Program-made: the position numbers and the translations under genes
Part shown: positions 50,246 to 58,369 of the stretch, in pieces
Numbering within the stretch: the first letter of the stretch is position 1
Layout: every line of letters starts with the position of its first letter
Origin: Synechococcus sp. A10-1-5-1
GTDB taxonomy: Bacteria; Cyanobacteriota; Cyanobacteriia; PCC-6307; Cyanobiaceae
Direction of reading: 5' to 3'
Length of the DNA: 64,000 nt
NCBI RefSeq assembly: GCF_023115425.1
Contig: NZ_CP096032.1
Coordinates: forward strand, 1-64,000
Notes under the pieces: model-generated
Told to the model about the DNA's origin: nothing
The model's input: only the letters and a program-made list of their open reading frames with translations
Database searches by the model: none

Positions 50246-51310
50246 TTAGGCAGCGGCCAGTTCAAGGTCGGGGTTGCCGGAGCTGGTGGGGGATTGCTTC
50301 AGGCCGATGGCGCGGAAACCGTGCCTCAGGGAGGCTTCACCAATGAGCTCCATGTTGGCGATGGAGATGCGGTTGCGTCCCCAGCTGAAATTCGTGTGGA
50401 TGCCCTCAAATTCCAGCAGCATTGCCTCTGCAAAGCAAGCGAACAACTGGCGTTTGGGGTTTTCCATCTCCACAACTTCCATCATCTGCCAGCTGATGTC
50501 CTGCCAGAACTCGACGATGCCGCCTTTGAGGACATGGACACCTTCTCCGGCCACCTTGGCGTCGAGGTTCTTGGGGTAGCCGCCGTCAATCATCAGGCAG
50601 GGTTTGCGCAGGCTCCCCTGATCGATCGTCAGGGTTTGGGGCAAGCTCGCGACCCAAACCACCACATCCGCTTCAGGGAGTGCTTCTTCGAGGCTGAGGA
50701 CACGACCGCCGCCAAGGGACTCTTGGAGGTCCAAAAGTCGTTGTTGTTGCCGGGCGACCAGCAGCAATTCACCCACTCCCGTTTTTTGGGAGAGCCAACG
50801 GCAGACCGCACTGCCGATGTCACCGGTGGCGCCGACCACGGCAACCTTGGCGCGGCTCAGGTCAATGCCAAGAAGAGGCGCATTGGTTTCAACCTGTTGG
50901 CAGATCACCCAGGCGGTGTGGGTGTTCCCCGTGGTGAAACGTTCCCACTCCAGGGTGGTGTTGCGAATTTGTTGGAACTTCGAGAGGTCGTAGTTCTCGA
51001 AAATGATGGAGGTGAATCCCCCCAGGGCCGTGACATTGATGCCGTTCTTCTGCGCCAACTCCATGGCGTTTTGAACCTTTCGGGTTGCTGTCTTGAAGCG
51101 ACTCAGCATCTCCGGCACGAAGCAGGAGTCGATGTAGGTCCCCTGGATGGTTTTCCCAGTCTTGCTCGTGACCTCGAAGGTTTCGAGCAGCTGAGGCGGC
51201 GCTGAACACCAGGAGAGCAGGTCCGCCTCGGCCATCTCCTGAAGCCCCAAGTCGCGGGCCTTCTCTTGGGCCTGCGCAAAGCTGCTGGAGTGACCGATCA
51301 GACCAAACAT
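50246..51310 (-). CDS. aar: Long-chain acyl-ACP reductase (AAR)
   Basis: A 354-residue NADPH-dependent enzyme that reduces fatty acyl-ACP to fatty aldehyde, the substrate of ADO. The start [15 protein letters not shown] is the family start; the cofactor motif is [16 protein letters not shown] near residues 165-180; the catalytic Cys lies in [11 protein letters not shown]. The C-terminal 15 residues are variable. Upstream of accA, downstream of ado. Confidence 0.95.
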   Translation of the reverse strand: MFGLIGHSSSFAQAQEKARDLGLQEMAEADLLSWCSAPPQLLETFEVTSKTGKTIQGTYIDSCFVPEMLSRFKTATRKVQNAMELAQKNGINVTALGGFTSIIFENYDLSKFQQIRNTTLEWERFTTGNTHTAWVICQQVETNAPLLGIDLSRAKVAVVGATGDIGSAVCRWLSQKTGVGELLLVARQQQRLLDLQESLGGGRVLSLEEALPEADVVVWVASLPQTLTIDQGSLRKPCLMIDGGYPKNLDAKVAGEGVHVLKGGIVEFWQDISWQMMEVVEMENPKRQLFACFAEAMLLEFEGIHTNFSWGRNRISIANMELIGEASLRHGFRAIGLKQSPTSSGNPDLELAAA

Positions 51311-51391
51311 TCGTGGGGGCTCTCCTGGTTGCACACCGGCCAAGAAGACACCTGATTAAAGGCCAGCGCCGGTTCGTTCAGGCTGATGTGT

Positions 51392-52108
51392 TCAGCCGAC
51401 CAGGGCGGCAGCCGCCATGCGGGCGATTTCGCGGGTGGTGAAACCGATCTCGGTCAAAGCTTCTTGGTAGGCGATCAGGAAGTCTTCGATCAGGTCTTCC
51501 TTGTCCATTTGCAGCACGGCTGCATCACCGGCCACCTCATCCAGCATGCGGCGGATCAGGGGCAGGTTCTCGCGGTTGGCCTCCTCCAGTTCCTCACGGC
51601 AGGTCTCGAGATTGGCCTTGAGCCAGACCTCGCCGTAGTTGAGGTGGGTGTACTCGTCCTTCACCACGCCCTCGGTGATCTTGCGGGCGAAGGGATCAGC
51701 AACTGGGATATAGATGTGATACGCCGAGATGGCAAAGGCTTCGATCAGCAGAGCCTGGATGAGGAGGCAGGTCGGAACCTTGCCCTCATCGAGGGCTTTT
51801 TTGAAGTTGCCGTGCAGGGGAGCGAAGAACTCCTTGGCGAAGGCCATGTCGGCGGTCACACCAAGGTTGTTGGCACAGGCGGTGAAGCCCTTCATGTGCT
51901 TCAGCTCCATCCGAGCCAACTTGGTCAGTTCCTCGGCCTGATCGGGCAGAAGGGTTCCGATCGAAATGTAGTTGTCGTGGGCTTCCTGCTCGCCCTCGAT
52001 CACGATCGCGTTGATCCGGCTGTAGGCGTCTTTGTAGTTCGGGCAGGTGAAATCGGGAAGCGCAGTCGCGCCCGCCGTAGGCAGATCAGTGGCTTCAAGG
52101 GTCGCCAT
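51392..52108 (-). CDS. ado: Aldehyde-deformylating oxygenase (ADO)
   Basis: A 238-residue ferritin-like di-iron enzyme that converts fatty aldehydes to alkanes. The metal ligands can be read: Glu40, Glu68, His71, Glu123, Glu152 and His155, in EGEQEAH, MELKH, LIEAF and DEYTH. ATG 52108 is used. With aar it provides the cyanobacterial hydrocarbon pathway. An 82-base gap precedes aar. Confidence 0.96.
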   Translation of the reverse strand: MATLEATDLPTAGATALPDFTCPNYKDAYSRINAIVIEGEQEAHDNYISIGTLLPDQAEELTKLARMELKHMKGFTACANNLGVTADMAFAKEFFAPLHGNFKKALDEGKVPTCLLIQALLIEAFAISAYHIYIPVADPFARKITEGVVKDEYTHLNYGEVWLKANLETCREELEEANRENLPLIRRMLDEVAGDAAVLQMDKEDLIEDFLIAYQEALTEIGFTTREIARMAAAALVG

Positions 52109-52216
52109 GGCTACCGAGAACACGTTGCAATGGAATTGACTGTAACCATCTCCACAAGCTCAAGACGGTGTTTGGCAGCGTTTGCCCACTTCCGCTTGCT
52201 TGAACTTCCCGATTCT

Positions 52217-53050
52217 TCAGCGCTGCGCCAGCAGTGTGTGCGGTTCCCTAGGCGGCCATTCACTGTTGAGGAGATTGGAGAAGAGCTCGCTCCAGCCCTG
52301 CACCAGCCGCTGCTGAAGGGCCTCACCCAAGGCTGGACTTGCTTGGGTGGCATCGCCGACCACACCGCTGGAGCTGAGGTCTTGGCTGAGCCAGGCATTG
52401 GGCACGGCTCCCTCCAGACTCCAGCCCTGGGGAGGGGTTTGGGCCTGGAGGCCATCAATGGGACGCTCGGGGCCGACGAGCTCAGGGTTCAGCTGCAACA
52501 TCAAGCTGGTTTCCGCCAGTCCGGCATGAAGCCCTTGGCTGCGTTCTGGCTCGGGGATTAGGCCACCGATGTCCTTTGGACCGCTCCAGAGGAAGCAGGG
52601 CAGTACCCCCAGGGAAGGGTGGGCGGCGCGGAGTTGGCGGGCCGCGACCTGCAGGAGGGCGATTTGACCGCCATGGCCGTTGAAGAGCACCAATCGCTGG
52701 AAACCGGCTGCCGCCAGCTGAGCTCCGACGACTTCAACGCTGCGAAGGAGCAGTTCGGCTGGGAGGCTCAGGGTCCCCGGAAAGCTCAGGTGCTCGGGTG
52801 AGAAGCCAAGACTTTGCACCGGCAGACGCCAGATCGGGGCCTGAACGGGCAACGCCGCGAGCACTTGATCCAGGATCCGCTCGGCAAACAGCGCATCGGT
52901 TCCCAGGGGGAGGTGCGGGCCGTGTTGTTCAAAGGCGCCAAAGGGCCAGACCACCGTGCTTCCGGCGGTTTGCGCGGCTGCTTGAACGGCTGGCCAGTTC
53001 AAGTGATCGAGGCGACGAGACCCCTGACGGGAGTTTGCGTCTTCGCCCAT
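52217..53050 (-). CDS. Creatininase-family amidohydrolase
   Basis: A 277-residue protein of the creatininase/MftE-like fold. Metal-binding motifs FGAFEQHGPHLPLGTDALFAE near residue 40 and LVLFNGHGGQIALLQ near 120, plus a Glu in GLAETSLML. The substrate is unknown; cyanobacterial members are not studied as far as I know. Divergent from the S1-domain gene with 63 bases between. Confidence 0.85.
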   Translation of the reverse strand: MGEDANSRQGSRRLDHLNWPAVQAAAQTAGSTVVWPFGAFEQHGPHLPLGTDALFAERILDQVLAALPVQAPIWRLPVQSLGFSPEHLSFPGTLSLPAELLLRSVEVVGAQLAAAGFQRLVLFNGHGGQIALLQVAARQLRAAHPSLGVLPCFLWSGPKDIGGLIPEPERSQGLHAGLAETSLMLQLNPELVGPERPIDGLQAQTPPQGWSLEGAVPNAWLSQDLSSSGVVGDATQASPALGEALQQRLVQGWSELFSNLLNSEWPPREPHTLLAQR

Positions 53051-53113
53051 TGGGCTGTCTTCGAAGAAGGAGGGTCGTCCCTACAGTGTGGCCCTGTGCA
53101 TCTTTGCTTGGTC

Positions 53114-54475
53114 ATGGCCGGTTCCGGCACTCCCCAGCCTTCCCAGCCCTCGGCCAACCAGCAACCCACCTCGGCACGTCCGGTGCCCCCGTCGCCGCAG
53201 CGTCCCGCCGCCGCAGCGCCGCCGCCGGTTCGCAAGCCCCCCCAGGTTCTGCAGATCAATAAGAAGGAAGAGCAGCTGCGTTTAGAGCGCGAAGCCGCTG
53301 AAGCCCGCACTGCTGCCGAAGCGGCGGTTCAGCGCGCGGCTGAATTGGAAAATGCCGCCCGCGCGGCCCGCGGTGAGGCCGCGGTTGCACCCCAGCGCCC
53401 TCAGGCCTCCCCGGCCACCAGCCCGTCCAGCACTGACGACGAGCTGTTTGACATGAGCGGTTTTGAAGGCCTGAGCATGGCTGATCTGCTCGGCCCCGAT
53501 GACCGCAGCAAGGGTCGCCGTGCCGGTGGATCCCGAATGGCCACACCACAGGCCAAGCCTGCGGCTGTTCCTTCCCGTTCAGTCGACGACTTCGACTTTG
53601 ACGAAGAAGCCTTCCTGGCGGCCCTCGATGAGCAGGATTTCGTCGGCACGACCGGGGAAGTGGTCACCGGCACGGTGATCGGTATGGAGAGTGACGGGGT
53701 TTACGTCGACATCGGCGGCAAAGCCCCAGGCTTTATGCCTAAGAAGGAATGCGGCCTTGGTGTCATCACCAACCTCAAGGAGCGCTTCCCTAAAGGTCTG
53801 AGCGTGGAAGTGCTCGTGACCCGCGAGCAGAACGCCGATGGCATGGTCACCATCAGCGCCCGCGCCCTGGCCCTGCGCCAGAGTTGGGAGAAGGTCCGTG
53901 CCTTGGAGAAAGAAGGCAAGGTCCTGCAGGTCAAGGTCAACGGCTTCAACCGCGGCGGCATCACCTGTGATGTCGAAGGTCTGCGCGGTTTTGTGCCTCG
54001 CTCCCAGCTGCAGGACGGTGAGAACCACGAGGCGCTTGTGGGTAAGACCCTTGGCGTGGCTTTCCTGGAGGTCAACCCTGACACCCGCAAGTTGGTGCTC
54101 TCTGAGAAGAAGGCGGCAACGGCAGCCCTGTTTCAGAACCTGGAGGTGGGCCAGTTGGTCGAAGGTCAGGTGGTGGCGATCAAGCCCTACGGCTTGTTTG
54201 TGGATCTGGGCGGCATCAGCGGACTGCTGCACCACTCCGTGATCACGGGTGGTCAAATGCGCGATCTGCGTGAAGTCTTCGGTCAGGGTGATCGGGTCAA
54301 AGCTCTGATCACCGACCTGGATCCTGGCCGCGGCCGCATTGCCTTGAACACGGCCCTGCTGGAAGGTCAGCCTGGTGAGTTGTTGATCGAGCGCGACAAA
54401 GTGATGGCTGAGGCCGTCGATCGTGCCAACAGGGCTCGTAACGTGCTGCGTCAGCAGGAACAGACCGCCGGATGA
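53114..54475 (+). CDS. S1-domain RNA-binding protein (ribosomal protein S1 homologue)
   Basis: A 453-residue protein. The first 175 residues are a Pro/Ala-rich stretch (1-45), a charged coiled coil (48-90, KKEEQLRLEREAAEAR) and an acidic linker (DDFDFDEEAFLAALDE). Three S1 domains follow, at about 181-250 (TGEVVTGTVIGMESDGVYVDIG), 270-335 and 350-420 (VGQLVEGQVVAIKPYGLFVDLG). Three repeats and the extension set it apart from a six-domain S1; it resembles the short cyanobacterial S1 paralogue. Its TGA overlaps the ATG of the Tab2-family gene, so they are translationally coupled. RNA binding is expected; target unknown. Confidence 0.85.
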   Translation: MAGSGTPQPSQPSANQQPTSARPVPPSPQRPAAAAPPPVRKPPQVLQINKKEEQLRLEREAAEARTAAEAAVQRAAELENAARAARGEAAVAPQRPQASPATSPSSTDDELFDMSGFEGLSMADLLGPDDRSKGRRAGGSRMATPQAKPAAVPSRSVDDFDFDEEAFLAALDEQDFVGTTGEVVTGTVIGMESDGVYVDIGGKAPGFMPKKECGLGVITNLKERFPKGLSVEVLVTREQNADGMVTISARALALRQSWEKVRALEKEGKVLQVKVNGFNRGGITCDVEGLRGFVPRSQLQDGENHEALVGKTLGVAFLEVNPDTRKLVLSEKKAATAALFQNLEVGQLVEGQVVAIKPYGLFVDLGGISGLLHHSVITGGQMRDLREVFGQGDRVKALITDLDPGRGRIALNTALLEGQPGELLIERDKVMAEAVDRANRARNVLRQQEQTAG

Positions 54476-55371
54476 TTCAGGCCGCCGAGCCCGCGAGTCC
54501 TGCCCGACTGCAGGCGGATTGGGAGCTGGATTACTACTCCCGTCCGATCCTCGAAGAGGATGGAAAGAAGCGCTGGGAGCTACTGATTTGCAGCTCCCCC
54601 TCCGGTGCCAATTCAGACCGAACGTTTCAGTGGGTCCTGAATTGCCCCGCCGCGAGCGTCAACTCCCAGTGGTTGAAGACGGCCCTGGAGCAGGCGCTGG
54701 ATCAGGCGGATGCCGAGGGATTTGACCCGCCCCGCAAGATTCGCTGTTGGCGCTCGTCCATGCGCACGATGGTGCAACGGGCGGCTGAGCAGCTTGGTCT
54801 TGAGCTTGTTCCCAGCCGCCGTTGCTACGCGCTCGTGGAGTGGCTTCAGGAGCGACAGGCCACGGTTTACCCCGAGGAAGAGGGCTACATGGCTGGCCCC
54901 CTGGCTCCTCCTCCGCAGCCGATTCAGCCCGTGGCTGTTCCGCTGCCCGAGGCGGCTCGCGGGGATAGTTGGTCCTGGGCTTCCCTGCCGATCAGCGCCC
55001 TGCGCGAGGCGATGAATTGGGACACCAGCTTTGCGGGCTTGGTTCCCTTGCCGGCGTCCTTGGACGATGAGCTGATGGTCAGTGGCTTGCGCTTGTTCAG
55101 CGCCAGTCGTTCCTTGGCCATTGCCGGTTGGGTCTCCGGCCTGGAGCCCGTTCGCCTGGAGGTCTCCGGCCAGCAGCTGGTGCTCGAGGCGGGGCAAGAG
55201 GACCGTTGGCTCCTGGGGCAGCTGGAATCCGAAGAGGCTGAGGCGGCGGCGGCGGCTTTCCTGGCCGCCCGCGGCCAGGCAGGCGGTGTTCAATTCCTGG
55301 CGGTTCAATCCAGTCCCGATCAACCCGGGTTTGATGGGTTCTGGATCCTGCGTGATCTCCCCGATGCCTAA
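54472..55371 (+). CDS. Tab2/Atab2-family RNA-binding protein (DUF1092)
   Basis: A 299-residue protein of the Tab2 family, which in algae and plants activates translation of photosystem I psaB mRNA. Family blocks: the start WELDYYSRPILEEDGKKRWELLIC, then KIRCWRSSMRTMVQRAAEQL and RRCYALVEWLQERQATVYP. The last third (ISALREAMNWDTSFAGLVPL) is the conserved C-terminal domain ending in FDGFWILRDLP. Overlaps the S1-domain gene by four bases (ATGA). A role in photosystem translation with the S1 protein is inference. Confidence 0.88.
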   Translation: MIQAAEPASPARLQADWELDYYSRPILEEDGKKRWELLICSSPSGANSDRTFQWVLNCPAASVNSQWLKTALEQALDQADAEGFDPPRKIRCWRSSMRTMVQRAAEQLGLELVPSRRCYALVEWLQERQATVYPEEEGYMAGPLAPPPQPIQPVAVPLPEAARGDSWSWASLPISALREAMNWDTSFAGLVPLPASLDDELMVSGLRLFSASRSLAIAGWVSGLEPVRLEVSGQQLVLEAGQEDRWLLGQLESEEAEAAAAAFLAARGQAGGVQFLAVQSSPDQPGFDGFWILRDLPDA

Positions 55372-55379
55372 AGGGCTCC

Positions 55380-56204
55380 ATGGCTGAGGCCGTCGAGGCC
55401 CCCTTTAACCGCCCTGATGCCGGTTTCAATGCCCTAGAGGGCTGGACCTGGATTGGTTGCTACGGGGGCTATTACCTCCAGTCGAATCTTCTGGAGGCCT
55501 TTGAACATGGCTTCTTCACCCGCCAGTGGCATGGCCGGGGCCCTGATGTCCTGGCTGGGTACGTCAGCGCCGGGGTCAGTGTTCACCGGCCTCAACAGGT
55601 TCACAGCGCCTTAGTCCTACCGGCGAGCCAGGCCTGTTCAGATCCCTGGCCCGATGCCGATGGCTTAGTGAGCGATGCCGGTGGGCAGAGTCTTTGGGTC
55701 TGCGGGGCTGATTGCACCCCAGTGCTGCTGGCTGATCCCCGCTCTGGTCAGGTGGCGGCCTGCCATGCCGGCTGGCGTGGTCTGGCCGGGGGCATTGTCT
55801 TGGAGGCGATCCGTCAGTTGGAGCAGCGCGGTAGCAAGCGCAGTGAACTGTTGATCGCTTTGGGGCCAGCCATTAGTGGGCCCAACTATCAAGTGGAGCC
55901 GGCTGTCCCTGAAGCCATCGCCCAGCAGCTGCAGCTCCTGGATGGAGCCCTCTCCCTGGAGTCGGCTCTTGCGGCTCTGAAAGCCTGTGGTGCGCTGCAG
56001 CCGGATCCCGATCCCGAGCGTCAGCGCTTTGATCTGCGCCTGGCAACCCGTTTGCTCTTGGAGCGGGCTGGCTTGCCAGTGGAGCAGATCAGCGTCTGTC
56101 CTCTCTGCACGGCTTCAGAGCCCTTGCTGTTCCACTCCTGGCGCCGGGATCAGGTCAAGGCGGTGCAGTGGAGCGGCATCGTCTCCCAGCAGCTGCCTAG
56201 CTGA
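55380..56204 (+). CDS. pgeF: Laccase-domain purine nucleoside phosphorylase / PgeF (YfiH) protein
   Basis: A 274-residue protein of the YfiH family. Metal-site motifs: FFTRQWHGRG, HRPQQVHSA with the first His, WVCGADCTPVLLAD with the Cys and VAACHAGWRGLAGGI with the second His. The family is linked to peptidoglycan editing and purine nucleoside cleavage; the cellular role here is open. Follows the Tab2 gene by eight bases and overlaps the photolyase by eight bases at the stops. Confidence 0.88.
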   Translation: MAEAVEAPFNRPDAGFNALEGWTWIGCYGGYYLQSNLLEAFEHGFFTRQWHGRGPDVLAGYVSAGVSVHRPQQVHSALVLPASQACSDPWPDADGLVSDAGGQSLWVCGADCTPVLLADPRSGQVAACHAGWRGLAGGIVLEAIRQLEQRGSKRSELLIALGPAISGPNYQVEPAVPEAIAQQLQLLDGALSLESALAALKACGALQPDPDPERQRFDLRLATRLLLERAGLPVEQISVCPLCTASEPLLFHSWRRDQVKAVQWSGIVSQQLPS

Positions 56205-57900
56205 AATCCAGGCTCAGCTGCCCGTCGGCGGTCTTGCTGCGCCTGGATGGCCGCTTGCCTTGGCGCGGGCGCCTGGGTTCGCTTTCCCCCTCTTCACCGG
56301 TTTCCGCGGAACGCCTGAGGCTGAACCAGCTCAACAGGGCCATCCATCCATCCCGGTCGAGGCGATCGAGATCGATCGCTTCGGGGTAGAGCTCCGGTGA
56401 GTGCTCTTTGGCCCAGAGCACCTGGCTGCCGGCGATCTGATCGCTACCAAAGGGGGTTAGGTCTTCGGGTAACCGCGCCAATGCCATGGGGATGGCTCCA
56501 ATGCCGTGACGTGTGTTGCTTAATGCCTCCACCCGGGCCAGGCGCGCCTCCTCGTAGTTCAGGACAGGGGCTGGGTAGTCCGCAAAGGCCGGTGGTTCGC
56601 CCAGCTGGTCGTTGGTGAGCCGCTCGAGTTCAGGTAGCCAGCGCCGTATGAACAGGCCATGGGGATCGCAGCGATTCACGGCCACCTGGCCCGGGTGGTA
56701 GATGCGGGTCCAGGCCTTGCTGCCTCGGTAGGTCGCGCCGGCTTGCATGGCCCATTGGTAGTGATCGATGGGACAGTCCCCATCGATCAGGTGCCGCATG
56801 AAATGCAGTGCCCCGTAGCGCCAATCGATGCCGCAGAGGTTGCTCAGAAAGCTGGCGTAGATCGCCCGGCTGCGGAAGTTCAGCTCCAACCAGCCACCGC
56901 CTCCGCGCAGGCAGTGGGCTGCTGCATCGACGATCGGGAACCCCGTTCGCCCTTCTTTCCAGGCCTCATAGAGCTCCGTTTGCCTGTCTGAGAGCGGTGT
57001 GTCTTGATCGAAGGCGTTCCAGAGGGAGCGCAACTCCAGCTGCGGCAGGTAGCGAAAGCGCTGGTGAATCGAGCAGCCCCAACGGATTCGGCTGAACAGT
57101 TGTTGGATGCTGCGCAGGCGGCTGCGATCGGAGTTCTCCCTGGCCCGCTGAGCTGCTGCCGTAAGCCGCTGCAGACACTGCCTGGGGCTGATGACTCCAA
57201 ATTTCAGGTAAGGGCTGAGCCCCGAGGTCACCCTTGCTGAGGGATAGCTCAATTCCCAGTAATAGGTCCTGGAATCGGAGCCTTCGAGAAAACGCTCCAG
57301 CCGTTGCAGAGCGGCACCACTGCCGGCCTCTGGAATCGGTTTGCCATCGCTGATCAGCCCAAGAGCAGCGAGGTTGGGGATTGGTGCATCGGGACAGTGT
57401 TCCGATGCTGGTGGCACGACCACGCGCTTGGGTTCCGGGACGAGCGGTGCGGCCATGGCGCCATGCCATTGGCGGTTCCAATCGCTGTAGGGCTGGAGGC
57501 TGGCGCTGGCACCCGCCGGTTCGATCCACTCCAGGGCAACGCCTTGGTCCTGCAGGGCGCGGCTGACACGGGCATCACGGACCCGCCCGACCAGGCGCTC
57601 ACTGTCGGTGTGGGCGAGAAGGTGACGGGCTCCAGTGCTCTGGGCGAGGCGGGTGAGAACAACATCCGGTTGTCCCCTCAGCACGATTAATCGACCCCCG
57701 AGGACACGCAATCTTGCGTCTAATGCGCGCAGGGAATGCAGCAGGAAGTCCACCCGCGCCACCGCTGTCTCGGGGTGAAATAGCAATGCGTTATCCAGAA
57801 CGAACACCGGAATGACAGGTCCCCGCATGCACGCTTGCTGCAGTGGTGCGTGATCTTGCGTTCGCAAATCGCGGCGGTACCAGACCAGCGTTGGTGGCAT
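56197..57900 (-). CDS. Deoxyribodipyrimidine photolyase
   Basis: A 567-residue flavoprotein that repairs UV-induced pyrimidine dimers in the light. N-terminal alpha/beta antenna domain (LVWYRRDLRTQDHAPL at 4-19), FAD domain from about 230 (GLSPYLKFGVISPRQCLQRL, FPIVDAAAHCLRGGGGW, IDGDCPIDHYQWAMQAG). The core reads as a class I CPD photolyase rather than a cryptochrome. The last 40 residues are a basic tail (RRPRQGKRPSRRSKTAD). Divergent from cyabrB. Confidence 0.9.
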   Translation of the reverse strand: MPPTLVWYRRDLRTQDHAPLQQACMRGPVIPVFVLDNALLFHPETAVARVDFLLHSLRALDARLRVLGGRLIVLRGQPDVVLTRLAQSTGARHLLAHTDSERLVGRVRDARVSRALQDQGVALEWIEPAGASASLQPYSDWNRQWHGAMAAPLVPEPKRVVVPPASEHCPDAPIPNLAALGLISDGKPIPEAGSGAALQRLERFLEGSDSRTYYWELSYPSARVTSGLSPYLKFGVISPRQCLQRLTAAAQRARENSDRSRLRSIQQLFSRIRWGCSIHQRFRYLPQLELRSLWNAFDQDTPLSDRQTELYEAWKEGRTGFPIVDAAAHCLRGGGGWLELNFRSRAIYASFLSNLCGIDWRYGALHFMRHLIDGDCPIDHYQWAMQAGATYRGSKAWTRIYHPGQVAVNRCDPHGLFIRRWLPELERLTNDQLGEPPAFADYPAPVLNYEEARLARVEALSNTRHGIGAIPMALARLPEDLTPFGSDQIAGSQVLWAKEHSPELYPEAIDLDRLDRDGWMALLSWFSLRRSAETGEEGESEPRRPRQGKRPSRRSKTADGQLSLDFS

Positions 57901-58000
57901 TGATAGAAAAAAAATCTCCTGAAAAACCGCGGTTGGGAAAACTCAGTCTTGCTGAATCGACCGCTGGGTGTGATGATGCAGAAGTTGCATAACTATCAAT
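57899..58000. promoter_or_regulatory. Divergent photolyase-cyabrB region with inverted repeats
   Basis: ATTGATAG (57899-57906) overlaps the photolyase start and its perfect inverted copy CTATCAAT (57993-58000) ends four bases before the cyabrB ATG. Between them lies ATGCA-N5-TGCAT (57976-57990). These are candidate operators; which factor binds cannot be told. Confidence 0.5.
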
Positions 58001-58003
58001 CTC

Positions 58004-58369
58004 ATGCTCACCGGAGCTGATCTCCTCGCCAAGGTCAAAGAAATGGGCGACGTGAGCAAATCCGATGTTGTTCGCGCCTGTGGATATGTGTCCACTAAGA
58101 AAGATGGCAGCGAGCGTCTCAATTTCACGGCGTTCTACGAGGCCCTGCTCAATGCGAAGGGCGTCGATTTTGGCGGTTCCAGCGCGAAGGTTGGCAAAGG
58201 TGGCCGCAAGCTCAGCTTCACCACCAAGATTCAGTTCAACGGCAACCTGATGGTGGGCAAGGCCTACACCGCCTTGCTGGACCTCAAGCCCGGTGATGAG
58301 TTTGAGATCAAGCTGGGTCGCAAGCAGATTCGCCTGGTGCCCCTGGGCGCTCCTGACGAAGAAGAGTGA
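58004..58369 (+). CDS. cyAbrB-type transcriptional regulator
   Basis: A 121-residue DNA-binding protein of the cyanobacterial AbrB family, which controls carbon/nitrogen genes among others. The N-terminal part (LTGADLLAKVKEMGDVSKSDVVRACGYVS) and the C-terminal AbrB-like domain (FNGNLMVGKAYTALLDLKPGDEFEIKLGRKQIRLV) are typical. It ends in an acidic tail (APDEEE). Its 3' end overlaps the convergent flavoprotein gene by 62 bases and its terminator lies inside that gene. Confidence 0.92.
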   Translation: MLTGADLLAKVKEMGDVSKSDVVRACGYVSTKKDGSERLNFTAFYEALLNAKGVDFGGSSAKVGKGGRKLSFTTKIQFNGNLMVGKAYTALLDLKPGDEFEIKLGRKQIRLVPLGAPDEEE

